Source: Streptomyces sp. SCL15-4
Lineage (GTDB): Bacteria; Actinomycetota; Actinomycetes; Streptomycetales; Streptomycetaceae
Direction of reading: 5' to 3'
Assembly: GCF_033366695.1 (NCBI RefSeq)
Contig: NZ_JAOBTQ010000001.1
Coordinates: 2,046,001-2,110,000, forward strand
DNA length: 64,000 bases
Shown: positions 17,299 through 29,060 of the stretch, in pieces
Numbering within the stretch: position 1 is the first letter of the stretch
Layout: each line of letters starts with the position of its first letter
The notes under the pieces: model-generated
What the model was told of the DNA's origin: nothing
Database searches by the model: none
Seen by the model: the letters and a program-made list of their open reading frames with translations, nothing else
Program-made: the position numbers and the translations under genes

Positions 17299-18111
17299 TC
17301 AGCCGCGGTCGAGGGCGGCGGTCCGGCGGGTGCTCAGGTCGATCACCAGGTCCCTGGTGTCGATCCACGGGCCGTTTCTGACCTTGGAGAACAGCCGCAC
17401 GCACCGGTGCGTCCCGCAGTCGTCGAGGACGGCGGGCTGGGCGCCGGGCGCGGCTCGGTAGATGCCGCCGCTCAGCTCCAGCTGGTCCGGTGAGGTGAGG
17501 GCCTTGCCGGTGGCGTCCTCGTAGTCCGCCTTGAGGCCCGCGCCGAGCGGGCTCGCGATCAGGACGCGGGCCGCCTCGGCGCTCTCGGCGCGGCTCGGCG
17601 GCGGCTGGACGCCGCGCTGGGTGTCCGTCCGCTCGACCTTGCCGGTCCGCAGGTCGACGGTCTTGGTGACGAGTGTGTCGTCCCTGTAGTCGTAGAAGGT
17701 CACGTCGGCCCGGCGCGGCGCGTCCGGGTCGTCCGTCTCGCCGGCCTCGGGCTCGGCGAGGTCGACGCTCAGCCGCTGCGGTCCGCGGCCCCCGGCGACG
17801 TTCTCGCCCAGGGCCGACAGCCGGCCGGCCAGCGCGGCCTTCTCCACCCGCCCGACCTCGTCGTCGGTGAGCGGGTCGCGGCCCCTGCCCCGCTCCGCCT
17901 CGGCGGGCGCCCGCTCCACGACGCCGGGCGGTACGGCGCCCGGGTCCTGCCCGGCCTGTCCCGCGGCCCGGGGGCCGCCGCCGGCCCCTCCGCTCTCGTC
18001 GGCGCCCGCCGTGCCGGGCAGGGTGATCGCGACCACGGCGGCGGTCCCCGCCGCCGCGAGGGCCGCGCCGGTCAGTACTTTGCCCAGATGGCGGTGGACT
18101 TTCTCGCGCAC
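17299..18111 (-). CDS. Exported hypothetical protein, partner of the amine oxidase gene
   Basis: A 270-residue protein with an N-terminal membrane or signal segment (VLTGAALAAAGTAAVVAITLPGTAGA) and a charged low-complexity linker. Its C-terminal domain reads ADVTFYDYRDDTLVTKTVDLRTG and DCGTHRCVRLF. The two cysteines of the latter may form a disulfide. Only 50 bp separate it from the downstream copper-oxidase-like gene, so they are probably co-transcribed and act together outside the cell. The GTG at 18111 has GGGGGA four bases upstream. I know of no enzymatic motif in it. Confidence 0.75.
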   Translation of the reverse strand: MREKVHRHLGKVLTGAALAAAGTAAVVAITLPGTAGADESGGAGGGPRAAGQAGQDPGAVPPGVVERAPAEAERGRGRDPLTDDEVGRVEKAALAGRLSALGENVAGGRGPQRLSVDLAEPEAGETDDPDAPRRADVTFYDYRDDTLVTKTVDLRTGKVERTDTQRGVQPPPSRAESAEAARVLIASPLGAGLKADYEDATGKALTSPDQLELSGGIYRAAPGAQPAVLDDCGTHRCVRLFSKVRNGPWIDTRDLVIDLSTRRTAALDRG

Positions 18112-18310
18112 ATCTTCCCCCTGCTCCCCCTCGGTCCCCGGGAGTACGTCTTCGCCCCGCTGATTCGGCGCGTGGCGGGTACCTGAACCGCCACACGCAC
18201 TGGTCACTTCACAAGAGGGCGGGTGGACCGCGGGAGGTTGCCTCACTTTCGGACAAGACTCGGGGCCGAGCCGGCCCCAGGCGGACGGCACACCTGGGAG
18301 AGTCGTATCC

Positions 18311-20422
<2,112 letters not shown>

Positions 20423-20452
20423 GCACGCGGCCTCCAAAGGCCCGTCTGACGA

Positions 20453-21968
20453 TCAGCGTCGTCGCCCGAAGCGCGGCGGACGGGAATTGTCGGACAGGCC
20501 CTGGCGGGGCCGCGTGTCCGCCACGCGCGCGTGCGGCGCGTTCCCGGGCTCGCCGGCGTACGTCGTCGGGCGCACCGCCAGGGCGAGGACGAGGGCGAGT
20601 CCGGCCGCCGTGCTCGCGGCGGCGAAGGCCGCCGCCGGGCCGTGGGACTCCGCGAGGCGTCCGGTGACGGCGACCGCCAGGGCCTGGCCGCCGACGAGGG
20701 CGCTGGTGGCCACGCCCATCGTCTCGGCCAGCCGGGACGGCGGAACCGCGCGTTCCAGCAGGCCGAAGACGGTGATCAGGTGGGGGGCGTAGGCGACGCC
20801 GAGGACGGTGACGACGGCGTACAGGCCGAACAGGTCCCGCGTGGCGAGCATCGGCAGGGACAGCGCGAGCGCGGCGCCGGTCGCCAGCCGCCAGCGCGTC
20901 CCGGCCGCGACGCGCTCCGGTACGGCGGCCATGGAGAGGCCCGCCGCCGCGCTCATCACGCCCATGGCGGCGTACACCAGCCCCGCCTGGTCCGCCTGCC
21001 CGAGCCGCCCGGTGAACGCCGTGATCCCCGCCTGACAGGCCCCGGACATCGCCCCTTGAAGCGCCGGCGCGGCCGGCAGACCGGGCACGCAGCGGGGCAT
21101 CGGGGGGCGGACCCGGAGCGCGCCCGGGTTTCCGGGCGCGGGCGGGGGTGCGTCGGACGCGCCGGCCTCTACGGGTGCGCGCATGGGCGGAACGGCCCGG
21201 CGCCTCCGGCCCGGACGGCCCGCACGCGCGCGTGCGCGGACGCGTCCGGCGGATCGGGGACCCGTGCGGGCGCGTCGGGGGCCAAGCGCTCGTCGGCGGG
21301 GGCCACGGGCCGGCCGGGGGGCCGGTGGGCGGGAGCCGTCGCGCGGGCGGTCGGGTGGACGGCGAAAGCGGTGCCGCACGTGGCCACCAGGGCCGCCGCG
21401 GCGGCCATCGCGCGGGCCGGATGGGCGAGGACCGCGGCCAGGCCGACGAGGGCCGGGCCGAGGACGAACGAGAGTTCGTCCAGGGTGCTCTCGAAGGACA
21501 GCGCGGCACCGACCGTCGCCTCCGAGGCGCCCGAGCGGCGGGCGAGGGCGACCAGGCGGGCGCGGGCCAGCGGGCCGACGAGCGGCACGGTGGCACCCGC
21601 CGCGGCTCCCAGCGGGGCCAGCGCGGCCGCCGGCAGGCCCGCGAGCGCGCCGGCGACGAGCGCGGCCACGGCGACGGCGTTGGCGAGCGAGAACGCGCGC
21701 ACCACCGTCCGCTGGCCGTGCCGGTCCGCGAGCCGTCCCACCAGCGGCCCGCAGACCACCTGGCCGAGCCCGAGCGCGCCCCCGGTCAGACCGGCCGTGG
21801 CGAGCGAACCGTCCGTGCGGGCGACGAGCAGCACGCTGCCGAACTGGATGGTGGCCGTGGGCAGCCGCCCCAGGAACGACACGCAGGGCAGCAGCGGCCC
21901 CGTCAGCCCGATCACTCGCCGATAGGCGTCCCCCGCGCGGCTCCGCCCCGCTTCCCCGTAGTCCCCAT
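20453..21968 (-). pseudogene. MFS transporter, disrupted by one or two frameshifts
   Basis: Two overlapping frames together make one 12-helix major facilitator. The N-terminal half (frame ending at 21169) reads YRRVIGLTGPLLPCVSFLGR through to a TM6 segment. The C-terminal half (frame from ATG 21184 to 20453) continues with LQGAMSGACQAGITAFTGRLG and four to six more helices. The join lies in the Pro/Arg-rich central loop and needs one extra base; a C/G6 run at 21316-21321 is nearby. A second shift is possible at the start: ATG 21968 opens a frame that becomes the transporter frame if one G is added to the C5 run at 21930-21934. Otherwise the N-terminal frame could start at ATG 22050, overlapping treY. 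Drug or sugar efflux cannot be told apart. Confidence 0.75.
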
Positions 21969-22048
21969 CGCTCGATTCCGGACACGCGGGCGTGATCCGG
22001 GCACCGGCCGATGACACGAAAGGCGGCGAGCGGGGTACGTAGGTTTCC

Positions 22049-24415
22049 ATGACTTCTGCGCGACCCGGACCGGGGGTGCCCACGGCCACCTACCGACTGC
22101 AGCTCCAGCCCGCGTTCCCGTTCGCCGCCGCCGAAGCGGCCGTACCGTACCTGGCGTCGCTCGGCGTCTCGCACCTGCATCTGTCCCCGGTCCTGGAGGC
22201 CGTCCCCGGCTCCGTGCACGGCTACGACGTGGTGGACCACACGCGCGTGCGCGAGGAACTGGGCGGCGAGGAGGGCCTGCGCGCGCTCGCCCGCACCGCG
22301 CGGGAGCACGGTCTCGGCCTGGTGGTGGACATCGTGCCCAACCACATGGCGATGGTGCCCCGGTACAACCGCGCCCTGTGGGAGGTGCTGCGCGACGGGC
22401 CGGGTTCGCCGTACGCGCGCTGGTTCGACATCGACTGGGAGGCACAGGGCGGCCGGGTGCTGCTGCCGGTGCTCGGCGGCCCGGTCGGCTCGGAGCTGGA
22501 GCGGCTGCGGGTGGACGGCGACGTGCTGCGCTACCACGACCACGCCTTCCCGCTCCGCCCCGGCACCGAGCGGCTGCCGTTGCCCGAGCTGCTGGACGCG
22601 CAGTGGTACCGCCCGGTGTGGTGGCGGCTGGCCCGCACCGAGCTGAACTACCGGCGGTTCTTCAGCATCTCGGAGCTGATCGGGCTGCGGGTGGAGGACC
22701 CGGAGGTGTTCGACGCCACCCACGCCACGATCCTGCGGCTGCTGGACGAAGGCGTGTTCGACGGGCTGCGGATCGACCACCCCGACGGCCTCGCCGACCC
22801 CGACGGCTATCTCGCGCGCCTGCACGAGGCGACCGGCGGGCGCTGGACGGTCGTGGAGAAGATCCTGGCCGACGGCGAGCGGCTGCCGGCCTCCTGGCCC
22901 GTAGCGGGCACCACGGGCTACGACTCCCTGCGGCACGTCGACGGCCTGTTCACGGACCGCACCGGCGCGTACGAACTGCTGGGGCGCTACCGGGCCTACG
23001 CGGCGCCGCAGACGGACCGCGGCGGCAACTGGGAGGCCACGGTCCGGCGTGCCGCGTACAAGGTGCTCACCCACGAACTGGCCACGGAGACGGACCGGCT
23101 CACCCGGGTGGCCGCCCGGCTGTGCGCCGCCTCGCCCGACCTCTCGCTGCGCGACCGCGCTCCCTGGGCACTGCGGACGGCCGTGGAGGAGCTGCTGGTC
23201 CGGATGCGGGTCTACCGGCCGTACGCCTCCGCCGACGCCTCCGCCGTGATCACCGAGGAGGCCGCCGAGGAGGCCCGGCTGGCGTTCGTGGTGCCGGAGG
23301 AGGCCGAGGCCGTCTCCGTGGTGCGCCGGCTGCTGGTCGAGCCGCCCGACCCGGCGGCACCGGACCACGCCGACCGGGTGGAGTTCCGTACCCGGTTCGC
23401 CCAGACCGCGTCGGCGCTGCGCGCCAAGTCGGTGGAGGACACGGCCTTCTACCGGTACGTGCCGCTGCTGTCGGCGACCGAGGTGGGCGGCGACCCGGGC
23501 AGCCCGGGCGTGGCGCCGGAGGAGTTCCACGCGTACTGCGCGCGCGTGCAGCGCGACCGGCCGCTCACCGGCACGGTCGTCACCACCCACGACACCAAGC
23601 GCAGCGCGGACGTGCGCGCCGCGCTGGCCGTGCTCACCGAGTGCCCGGACCGCTGGGCGGCGCTGCTCGCCGAGGTCAGCCTCGCCGAGGAGGGCGCGCC
23701 GGACGGACAGCTGGCCTGGGCGGCCTGGCAGACGGTGTTCGGGCTGGGCCCGGCCGAGGAGGACCGCGTGCAGCGGGCGCTGCTGAAGCACGCGCGCGAG
23801 GCGGGCATGTACACCAGCTGGACCGAGCGGGAACCGCCGTACGAGGACGCGGTGGCGGCCTTCGTCACCGCGGGGCCGTGCGGTCCGCCCGGCGAGCGGG
23901 TGGCCGCGTTCCGCAAGGCGCTGGAGCCGCATGTGCGGGCCAATGTCCTCGGCACCGCGCTGGTGCACCTGACGATGCCGGGCGTGCCCGACGTGTACCA
24001 GGGCACGGAGGGCGAGTACCGGGCGCTGGTGGACCCGGACAACCGGCGGCCGGCGGCGTTTCCTCCGGAGGCGGCCGGTGAGAAGGGCGCGCTGACCGCG
24101 GCGGCGCTGCGGCTGCGCGCCCGGCGCCCGCACGCGTTCGGCGCGGACGCCTCGTACGACCCGCTGACCGCCGAGGGCCCGGCGGCCGACCACTGTCTGG
24201 CGTTCGCGCGCTCGGGTGAGGTGGTCACGGCGGTGACCCGGCTGTCGCTGCGGCTCGCGGAGGCGGGCGGCTGGCGGGAGACGCTGCTGCCGCTGCCGCC
24301 CGGCCGCTGGGCCGACGTGCTCGTGCCGGGCCGGGAGTTCACCGGCCACGCGCGCGTGGCGGACCTGCTGGACCGGCTCCCGGTGGCCCTGCTGGAACGC
24401 GTCCCGGAGGACTGA
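22049..24415 (+). CDS. treY: Malto-oligosyltrehalose synthase
   Basis: A 788-residue GH13 enzyme that isomerises the reducing-end alpha-1,4 bond of maltodextrins to an alpha,alpha-1,1 trehalosyl end. Typical TreY features are PTATYRLQLQPAFPF at the start, DIVPNHMA, the nucleophile in FDGLRIDHPDGLADP and the acid/base Glu in VVEKILADGE, with the family-specific FRRFFSIS-like segment (NYRRFFSISELIGLR). Its length is within the family range. The ATG at 22049 overlaps, on the opposite strand, a possible start of the MFS gene. Confidence 0.96.
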   Translation: MTSARPGPGVPTATYRLQLQPAFPFAAAEAAVPYLASLGVSHLHLSPVLEAVPGSVHGYDVVDHTRVREELGGEEGLRALARTAREHGLGLVVDIVPNHMAMVPRYNRALWEVLRDGPGSPYARWFDIDWEAQGGRVLLPVLGGPVGSELERLRVDGDVLRYHDHAFPLRPGTERLPLPELLDAQWYRPVWWRLARTELNYRRFFSISELIGLRVEDPEVFDATHATILRLLDEGVFDGLRIDHPDGLADPDGYLARLHEATGGRWTVVEKILADGERLPASWPVAGTTGYDSLRHVDGLFTDRTGAYELLGRYRAYAAPQTDRGGNWEATVRRAAYKVLTHELATETDRLTRVAARLCAASPDLSLRDRAPWALRTAVEELLVRMRVYRPYASADASAVITEEAAEEARLAFVVPEEAEAVSVVRRLLVEPPDPAAPDHADRVEFRTRFAQTASALRAKSVEDTAFYRYVPLLSATEVGGDPGSPGVAPEEFHAYCARVQRDRPLTGTVVTTHDTKRSADVRAALAVLTECPDRWAALLAEVSLAEEGAPDGQLAWAAWQTVFGLGPAEEDRVQRALLKHAREAGMYTSWTEREPPYEDAVAAFVTAGPCGPPGERVAAFRKALEPHVRANVLGTALVHLTMPGVPDVYQGTEGEYRALVDPDNRRPAAFPPEAAGEKGALTAAALRLRARRPHAFGADASYDPLTAEGPAADHCLAFARSGEVVTAVTRLSLRLAEAGGWRETLLPLPPGRWADVLVPGREFTGHARVADLLDRLPVALLERVPED

Positions 24416-24659
24416 GAAGGCCCGCGGACACGCGCTCGCGGATGCCGCGCCGTGGCGGTGGCCTCCGAAGGCGCCGGCCGTATCTCTCGCGCGTTCGGGG
24501 GTGTCTGTCGTACCGGTGGTGCGCTCGTGGCACACAGTGGAGCGGGTCCCGCCGGTTCCGCGCCCCCGCGCGCTCCCGGGGCCCTCCCCCGCCGACCGCT
24601 TGACAGTTCCCCCGCCGCGTGCGGGACTGGGAGGGCGAAGCCGGGCGGACCAGTCGGGG

Positions 24660-25910
24660 GTGAGTCCTCTGCCGGAGCTGCGCTATCCCAGCGTTCCCGA
24701 AATGCTCGCCCGCGCCCAGGTGCTGGCGGCCCGGGAACCCGGGCTGTGCGCCTTGCGCCAGGTGGGTCTCTCGCGCGCGGGAAGACCCCTGCACCTGCTG
24801 TCGGTGGGACACGCCCGCCGCGCGGTGCTGGTCGTCGCCGGTGCCCACGCGAACGAGCCGACGGGCGGTTCCACCCTGCTGGTGCTAGCCGAACGCGTGC
24901 TGTACGACCGTGAGTTGAGGACGGACACGTCCTGGCACTTCCTGCTGTGCGCGGACCCCGACGGCGCGAGTCTGCACGTGACCCCGGCGCCGCGCAGCCT
25001 GCTCGACTACCACCTCGGCTTCTACCGGCCGACGGGCGCTGAGCAGCCGGAGTGGTCGCCGTCGGTGCTGCCTCCGGACCGGCTGCCACCGGAGACCCTC
25101 ACGCTGACGCGGGTGATAGACGAGCTGCGGCCCTACCTCCAGGTGACCCTGCACGGCACCGATCTGGGCGGCAGCTGGGTGCAGCTGACCCGGGAGGTGC
25201 CGGGTCTCGCCGAGCCGTTCGCCAAGTCCGCGGCGGAGCTGCGCATCCCGGTGGAGACGGGGGCCTCGGACGCGGCGGGCTGGCCGGCCTCCGGTCCCGG
25301 GGTGCATGTGATGCCCGGCCCGGATACGGGCGTCCCCTATCCGAGCATGCCGGACGACGCCCGGCACAGCACCTGGTACCACGCGCACCGGTACGGCGGT
25401 CTGACGGCGGTGGTGGAGGTGCCGATGTGGGCCAGCGACCTGGTGGACGACCCGGCCCCGCACCCGGAGCCCGCCGCGGCCCTGCGCGGCCTGGCCGCCC
25501 GGCTGCTGCGGGACGCGCGGCAGGTGGAGCGGGTCCTCGCCGAGGCGCTGCCCCGGCTGGAGGGCGTGGACGGACCGCTGCTGCGGGCCGCGCGGTGGGC
25601 GCTGGAGCTGATCCCGGGCCTGGCCGAGGACTGGGCGCACACCTCCCCGGCGGGCACCACGATGGCGTACGTCGGCAGCGTGGACGCCTTCGGGCGGCGG
25701 CTGCCGCTGCGGGCCGCGGCGATGCTGCTGCGGGTGCTGCGGGAGGCGGACGACCGGGCGGCGCCGCGCCTGGAGCGGCTCGTGGCCGCCTGGTGCGACG
25801 CCTTCGCGCAGCGGTTCCGGGCCCGCTGGGTGCCGTTGGAGCATCAGGTGGAGCACCAGTCCCGGACGGTGCTGGTGGCGGCGCGGCAGGCCCGGGAGCG
25901 GGTGGCGTGA
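24660..25910 (+). CDS. M14-family zinc carboxypeptidase
   Basis: A 416-residue protein of the carboxypeptidase A superfamily. The zinc motif is GAHANEPTG (His 63, Glu 66) with a third ligand His in VTLHGTDLGG (about 165), and the likely catalytic Glu is in TAVVEVPMW. There is no signal peptide, so it acts inside the cell, perhaps on peptides or murein fragments. The GTG at 24660 (VSPLPELRYPSVPEML) is preferred because homologous domains begin there. The in-frame GTG at 24501 adds 53 low-complexity residues. It runs 244 bp after treY. Confidence 0.82.
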   Translation: MSPLPELRYPSVPEMLARAQVLAAREPGLCALRQVGLSRAGRPLHLLSVGHARRAVLVVAGAHANEPTGGSTLLVLAERVLYDRELRTDTSWHFLLCADPDGASLHVTPAPRSLLDYHLGFYRPTGAEQPEWSPSVLPPDRLPPETLTLTRVIDELRPYLQVTLHGTDLGGSWVQLTREVPGLAEPFAKSAAELRIPVETGASDAAGWPASGPGVHVMPGPDTGVPYPSMPDDARHSTWYHAHRYGGLTAVVEVPMWASDLVDDPAPHPEPAAALRGLAARLLRDARQVERVLAEALPRLEGVDGPLLRAARWALELIPGLAEDWAHTSPAGTTMAYVGSVDAFGRRLPLRAAAMLLRVLREADDRAAPRLERLVAAWCDAFAQRFRARWVPLEHQVEHQSRTVLVAARQARERVA

Positions 25911-25913
25911 GCC

Positions 25914-25932
25914 GGTGCGGCCCGCCCGCACC
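25914..25932 (+). terminator. Terminator of the M14 peptidase gene
   Basis: GGTGCGG-CCCGC-CCGCACC, a perfect 7-bp stem, begins three bases after the stop codon and sits between convergent genes. Confidence 0.65.
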
Positions 25933-26049
25933 ACCGGCCGCCGGCCCGGTCACGACCCCGTACGCCGTCCGCCGCCCGGCCGCGGCCCACCGCTCGGCCA
26001 CCATCCACCGCCCGCCTGCGACCCGCCGCCGGGCATCAAGCGTCAGCCG

Positions 26050-26463
26050 TCAGCCGTCGAGGGCGAAGACGTGCCGGGTGCGCGCCCGCATCACGCAGGC
26101 GCTGGTGTACGTCTCCCGGAAGTCGACCGCCTTGCCGTTCCACCGGCCGAGCGCCCGGGTGGTCACCGGGGCGTAGATCATCGGGCAGAAGACGTTCTCG
26201 GCCGGGATGCGCCCGATGTCACCGCCCACGTCGGCGAGTTCGGCGCACGCCTCGGCCGCGCGCGCGTGCCACCGGGGCGGGTCGCAGCGCAGCAGCGCGC
26301 CACGGGGGATGCCGGCGCGGGCGTTGCCCTTGGTGACCGTCAGGTAGAGCCAGGTGTCCGCGCGGGCTTCGCGGGTGGCCGCCCGGGCCGGTCCCGCGGT
26401 GAGGAGTGCCGCGACGGCCAGCAGGGCCGCGGCCGCCGCCTTCGCTCTGGTGAGGTGAGTCAT
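26050..26463 (-). CDS. Subtilisin inhibitor-like (SSI) serine protease inhibitor
   Basis: A 137-residue secreted inhibitor. A signal peptide (AAALLAVAALLTAGPARA, cleavage near residue 28) precedes the SSI domain: LYLTVTKGNARAG, LLRCDPP, ACAELADVGGDIGRI and the reactive loop FCPMIYAPV. The P1 residue is Met, the standard SSI choice, so subtilisin-like enzymes are the expected targets. Four cysteines for two disulfides are present. SSI proteins are made at high level around aerial growth and regulate extracellular proteases. Confidence 0.93.
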   Translation of the reverse strand: MTHLTRAKAAAAALLAVAALLTAGPARAATREARADTWLYLTVTKGNARAGIPRGALLRCDPPRWHARAAEACAELADVGGDIGRIPAENVFCPMIYAPVTTRALGRWNGKAVDFRETYTSACVMRARTRHVFALDG

Positions 26464-26569
26464 ACCGGTTGCATCGGCACGACGGCCCGCCTTCCCGAGG
26501 CCCGCTCACCCGATCGGGACGGCAAAGCGCCTCTCCCGACCGCCAGTTCGAACAGGTTCGGCCGGTGTC

Positions 26570-27121
26570 CTAGCTCACCGAGAGCCGGAACGCCATCCTG
26601 CCGAAGGCGACCTGGTCGCCCTCGCGGACCACGACGGCGCCGGTCACCCGGCGGCCGTTGACGGTCGTGCCGTTGGTGGAGCCGAGGTCCCTGAGCACCC
26701 ACAGACCGCCCTGGCGGCGGAGTTCGGCGTGCACCCGGGAGACCGTCTCGTGGTTCAGACGCAGCCCGTTGGCGGGGTCGCGGCCGATGCGCAGCGGGTG
26801 GGTGTGCTCCGGGTGCGGCAGCAGCAGCTTGGGCAGCCGCTCGGCCTGCCAGGCGCGGCGCAGCCGTACGGTGAATCCGGAGACGGCCTCGACGGTGCCG
26901 AGGACCGCGCGGGAGAACCGGTTCTCCTGGGGCAGGTCGGCGACGAGGACGGCGAGTTCGTCGGAGCGGCGCGCGGCGAGCGCCAGTTCCATGCGGCGGA
27001 CGAACGTGTCGTGCGAGAGCCGGCCGAGGGCGACGCCGTCGCGCAGCACCCGCAGCGCCTTGTCGCGCTCCGCGTCGGACAGGCGCGCGGGGTAGGTGGA
27101 GAACTCGAAGGACGACGTCAC
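26570..27121 (-). CDS. DUF1707-FHA domain protein
   Basis: A 183-residue cytoplasmic protein. The N-terminal DUF1707 helix-turn-helix-like segment (LSDAERDKALRVLRDG, about residues 14-29) is followed from about 105 by a forkhead-associated domain with IGRD, SRVH and STNGTTVNG, which binds phosphothreonine. It probably reads the activity of a Ser/Thr kinase. It starts with GTG at 27121 without a clear ribosome site, so it may be leaderless. It is divergent from treZ. Confidence 0.9.
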   Translation of the reverse strand: MTSSFEFSTYPARLSDAERDKALRVLRDGVALGRLSHDTFVRRMELALAARRSDELAVLVADLPQENRFSRAVLGTVEAVSGFTVRLRRAWQAERLPKLLLPHPEHTHPLRIGRDPANGLRLNHETVSRVHAELRRQGGLWVLRDLGSTNGTTVNGRRVTGAVVVREGDQVAFGRMAFRLSVS

Positions 27122-27298
27122 GCTCGCGATTGTCGGACAGTGAACCCCGGGTGTCCAGAAAACGCGGAATCGGTGCCGCCGGGACGGTACTTCCGCGACA
27201 CCGGGGCGCCGTGGGCGAATTGGCGAGCGGAATGATCGTCCGGGACGGCACGATGGGGGCGCGGGACATCACGGTGAGCAGACGAAGGGGAACCGTCC

Positions 27299-29044
27299 GT
27301 GCAGTTCGAGGTGTGGGCACCGCAGGCAGACCGAGTGACGCTCCAGTGCGAGGGCGCCACGCGCGCGCTGGCGCGCGATCCCGGGCGCGAGGGGTGGTGG
27401 ACGGGTGAGGCGGAGGCGGCGGACGGCGCGCGGTACGGGTTCGCGCTGGACGAGGGTCCGGTGCTGCCCGACCCGCGCTCGCGCCGCCAGCCGGACGGCC
27501 CGGACGGGCTGAGCGCGGTCGTGGACCACGGGCGCCACGAGTGGCGCGCGCGGTGGGCGGGGCGCGGGCTGCCCGGCGCGGTGCTGTACGAGCTGCACGT
27601 GGGCACGTACACCCGCGAGGGCACTCTGGACGCCGCCGCGGACCGGCTCGAGCACCTGGTGGAACTGGGCGTCACCCACGTGGAGTTGATGCCGGTGTGT
27701 CCCCTCCCGGGACGGCACGGCTGGGGCTACGACGGGGTGTCGCTGTGGGCGGTGCACGAGCCGTACGGCGGGCCGGAGGCGCTGAAGCGGTTCGTGGACC
27801 GGGCGCACGGGCTCGGGCTGGGCGTCGTCCTGGACGTCGTCCACAACCACCTGGGCCCGTCGGGCAACCATCTGCCGCGGTTCGGGCCGTACTTCACGGA
27901 CACGCACTCCACTCCGTGGGGCGCGGCGGTGAACCTCGACGCGCCGGGCTCGGACGAGGTGCGGGCGTTCCTCGTCGGCAGCGCGCTGGCGTGGCTGCGG
28001 GACTACCGGATCGACGGGCTCCGGCTGGACGCGGTGCACGCGCTGTACGACACGCGCGCCCGCCACTTCCTGGAGGAGCTGTCGGCGGCCGTGGACGGCC
28101 TGGCCGAGGAGGTGGGCAGGCCGCTGTTCCTGATCGCCGAGTCGGACATGAACAACCCGCGGTTCATCACCCCGCGCGCCGAGCACGGCCTCGGGCTGCA
28201 GGCGCAGTGGAACGACGACTTCCACCACGCCCTGCACGTCGCGCTGACCGGCGAGGCGCAGGGCTATTACGCCGACTTCGCGCGGGAGCCGTTCGCCGCG
28301 CTCGCCAAGACGCTCACCCGCGGCTATTTCCACGACGGCACGTACTCGTCGTTCCGGGGCCGGCACCACGGCCGTCCGCTGGACCGCGCGCGGACGGCCG
28401 GGCACCGGCTGCTCGGCTACAGCCAGACCCACGACCAGATCGGCAACCGCGCCCAGGGCGACCGGCTCGCCGCGCTGCTCTCCCCCGGCCTGCTGGCCTG
28501 CGCGGCCACGCTGACGCTGACCGCGCCGTTCACGCCGATGCTGTTCATGGGCGAGGAGTGGGCGGCGGGCACGCCCTGGCAGTACTTCACCGACCACACC
28601 GACCCGGAGCTGGCCGAGGCGGTACGACGGGGCAGGCGGCGGGAGTTCGCGGCGCACGGCTGGGCCGAGGAGGACGTACCGGACCCGCAGGACCCGGCGA
28701 CCCGGGAGCGGTCCTGCCTGGACTGGTCGGAGCCCGGACGCGAGCCGCACGCGCGCGTGCTGGACTGGTACCGGCGGCTGATCGCGCTGCGCCGCGCCCA
28801 GAGCGACCTCACCGACCCCGACCTCGCCGCCACGCAGGTGGCGTACGACGGGCAGGCCCGCTGGCTGGCCTTCCGGCGCGGCGACGTACGGGTGGCGGTG
28901 AACCTCGGCAAGGAGAGCGCGGCGATCCCGCTGGGCACCGGCCGGGTGGAGGTCCTGGCAGCCTGGGAGCCGGTGCCGGCGCCGGGCCCGGACGGACTGC
29001 TGCACGTGCCCGGCGAGTCCTGCGTGGTGCTGACCGGGCCCTGA
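27299..29044 (+). CDS. treZ: Malto-oligosyltrehalose trehalohydrolase
   Basis: A 581-residue GH13 enzyme that releases trehalose from the maltooligosyl-trehalose made by TreY. It has an N-terminal CBM48-like domain (FEVWAPQADRVTL), YELHVGTYT, DVVHNHLGPSGN, the nucleophile in RIDGLRLDAVHAL and the acid/base Glu in LIAESDMNNP. The GTG at 27299 follows a GAAGGGGAA site. It lies 2.9 kb downstream of treY with three other genes between, so the pathway is not one operon here. Confidence 0.96.
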   Translation: MQFEVWAPQADRVTLQCEGATRALARDPGREGWWTGEAEAADGARYGFALDEGPVLPDPRSRRQPDGPDGLSAVVDHGRHEWRARWAGRGLPGAVLYELHVGTYTREGTLDAAADRLEHLVELGVTHVELMPVCPLPGRHGWGYDGVSLWAVHEPYGGPEALKRFVDRAHGLGLGVVLDVVHNHLGPSGNHLPRFGPYFTDTHSTPWGAAVNLDAPGSDEVRAFLVGSALAWLRDYRIDGLRLDAVHALYDTRARHFLEELSAAVDGLAEEVGRPLFLIAESDMNNPRFITPRAEHGLGLQAQWNDDFHHALHVALTGEAQGYYADFAREPFAALAKTLTRGYFHDGTYSSFRGRHHGRPLDRARTAGHRLLGYSQTHDQIGNRAQGDRLAALLSPGLLACAATLTLTAPFTPMLFMGEEWAAGTPWQYFTDHTDPELAEAVRRGRRREFAAHGWAEEDVPDPQDPATRERSCLDWSEPGREPHARVLDWYRRLIALRRAQSDLTDPDLAATQVAYDGQARWLAFRRGDVRVAVNLGKESAAIPLGTGRVEVLAAWEPVPAPGPDGLLHVPGESCVVLTGP

Positions 29045-29060
29045 GGCCCCGGCGGCTCCC

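Noticed and set aside
20453..24535. A very long minus-strand frame opposite treY
   Set aside because: Its upper part is the antisense of treY and is rich in Arg/Gly/His; only the segment below 21184 is protein-like, and that belongs to the MFS transporter.
27122..27298. Shared ATTGTCGGACAG sequence at 20483-20495 and 27130-27141
   Set aside because: One copy is coding and the other intergenic; the match is short and probably chance.
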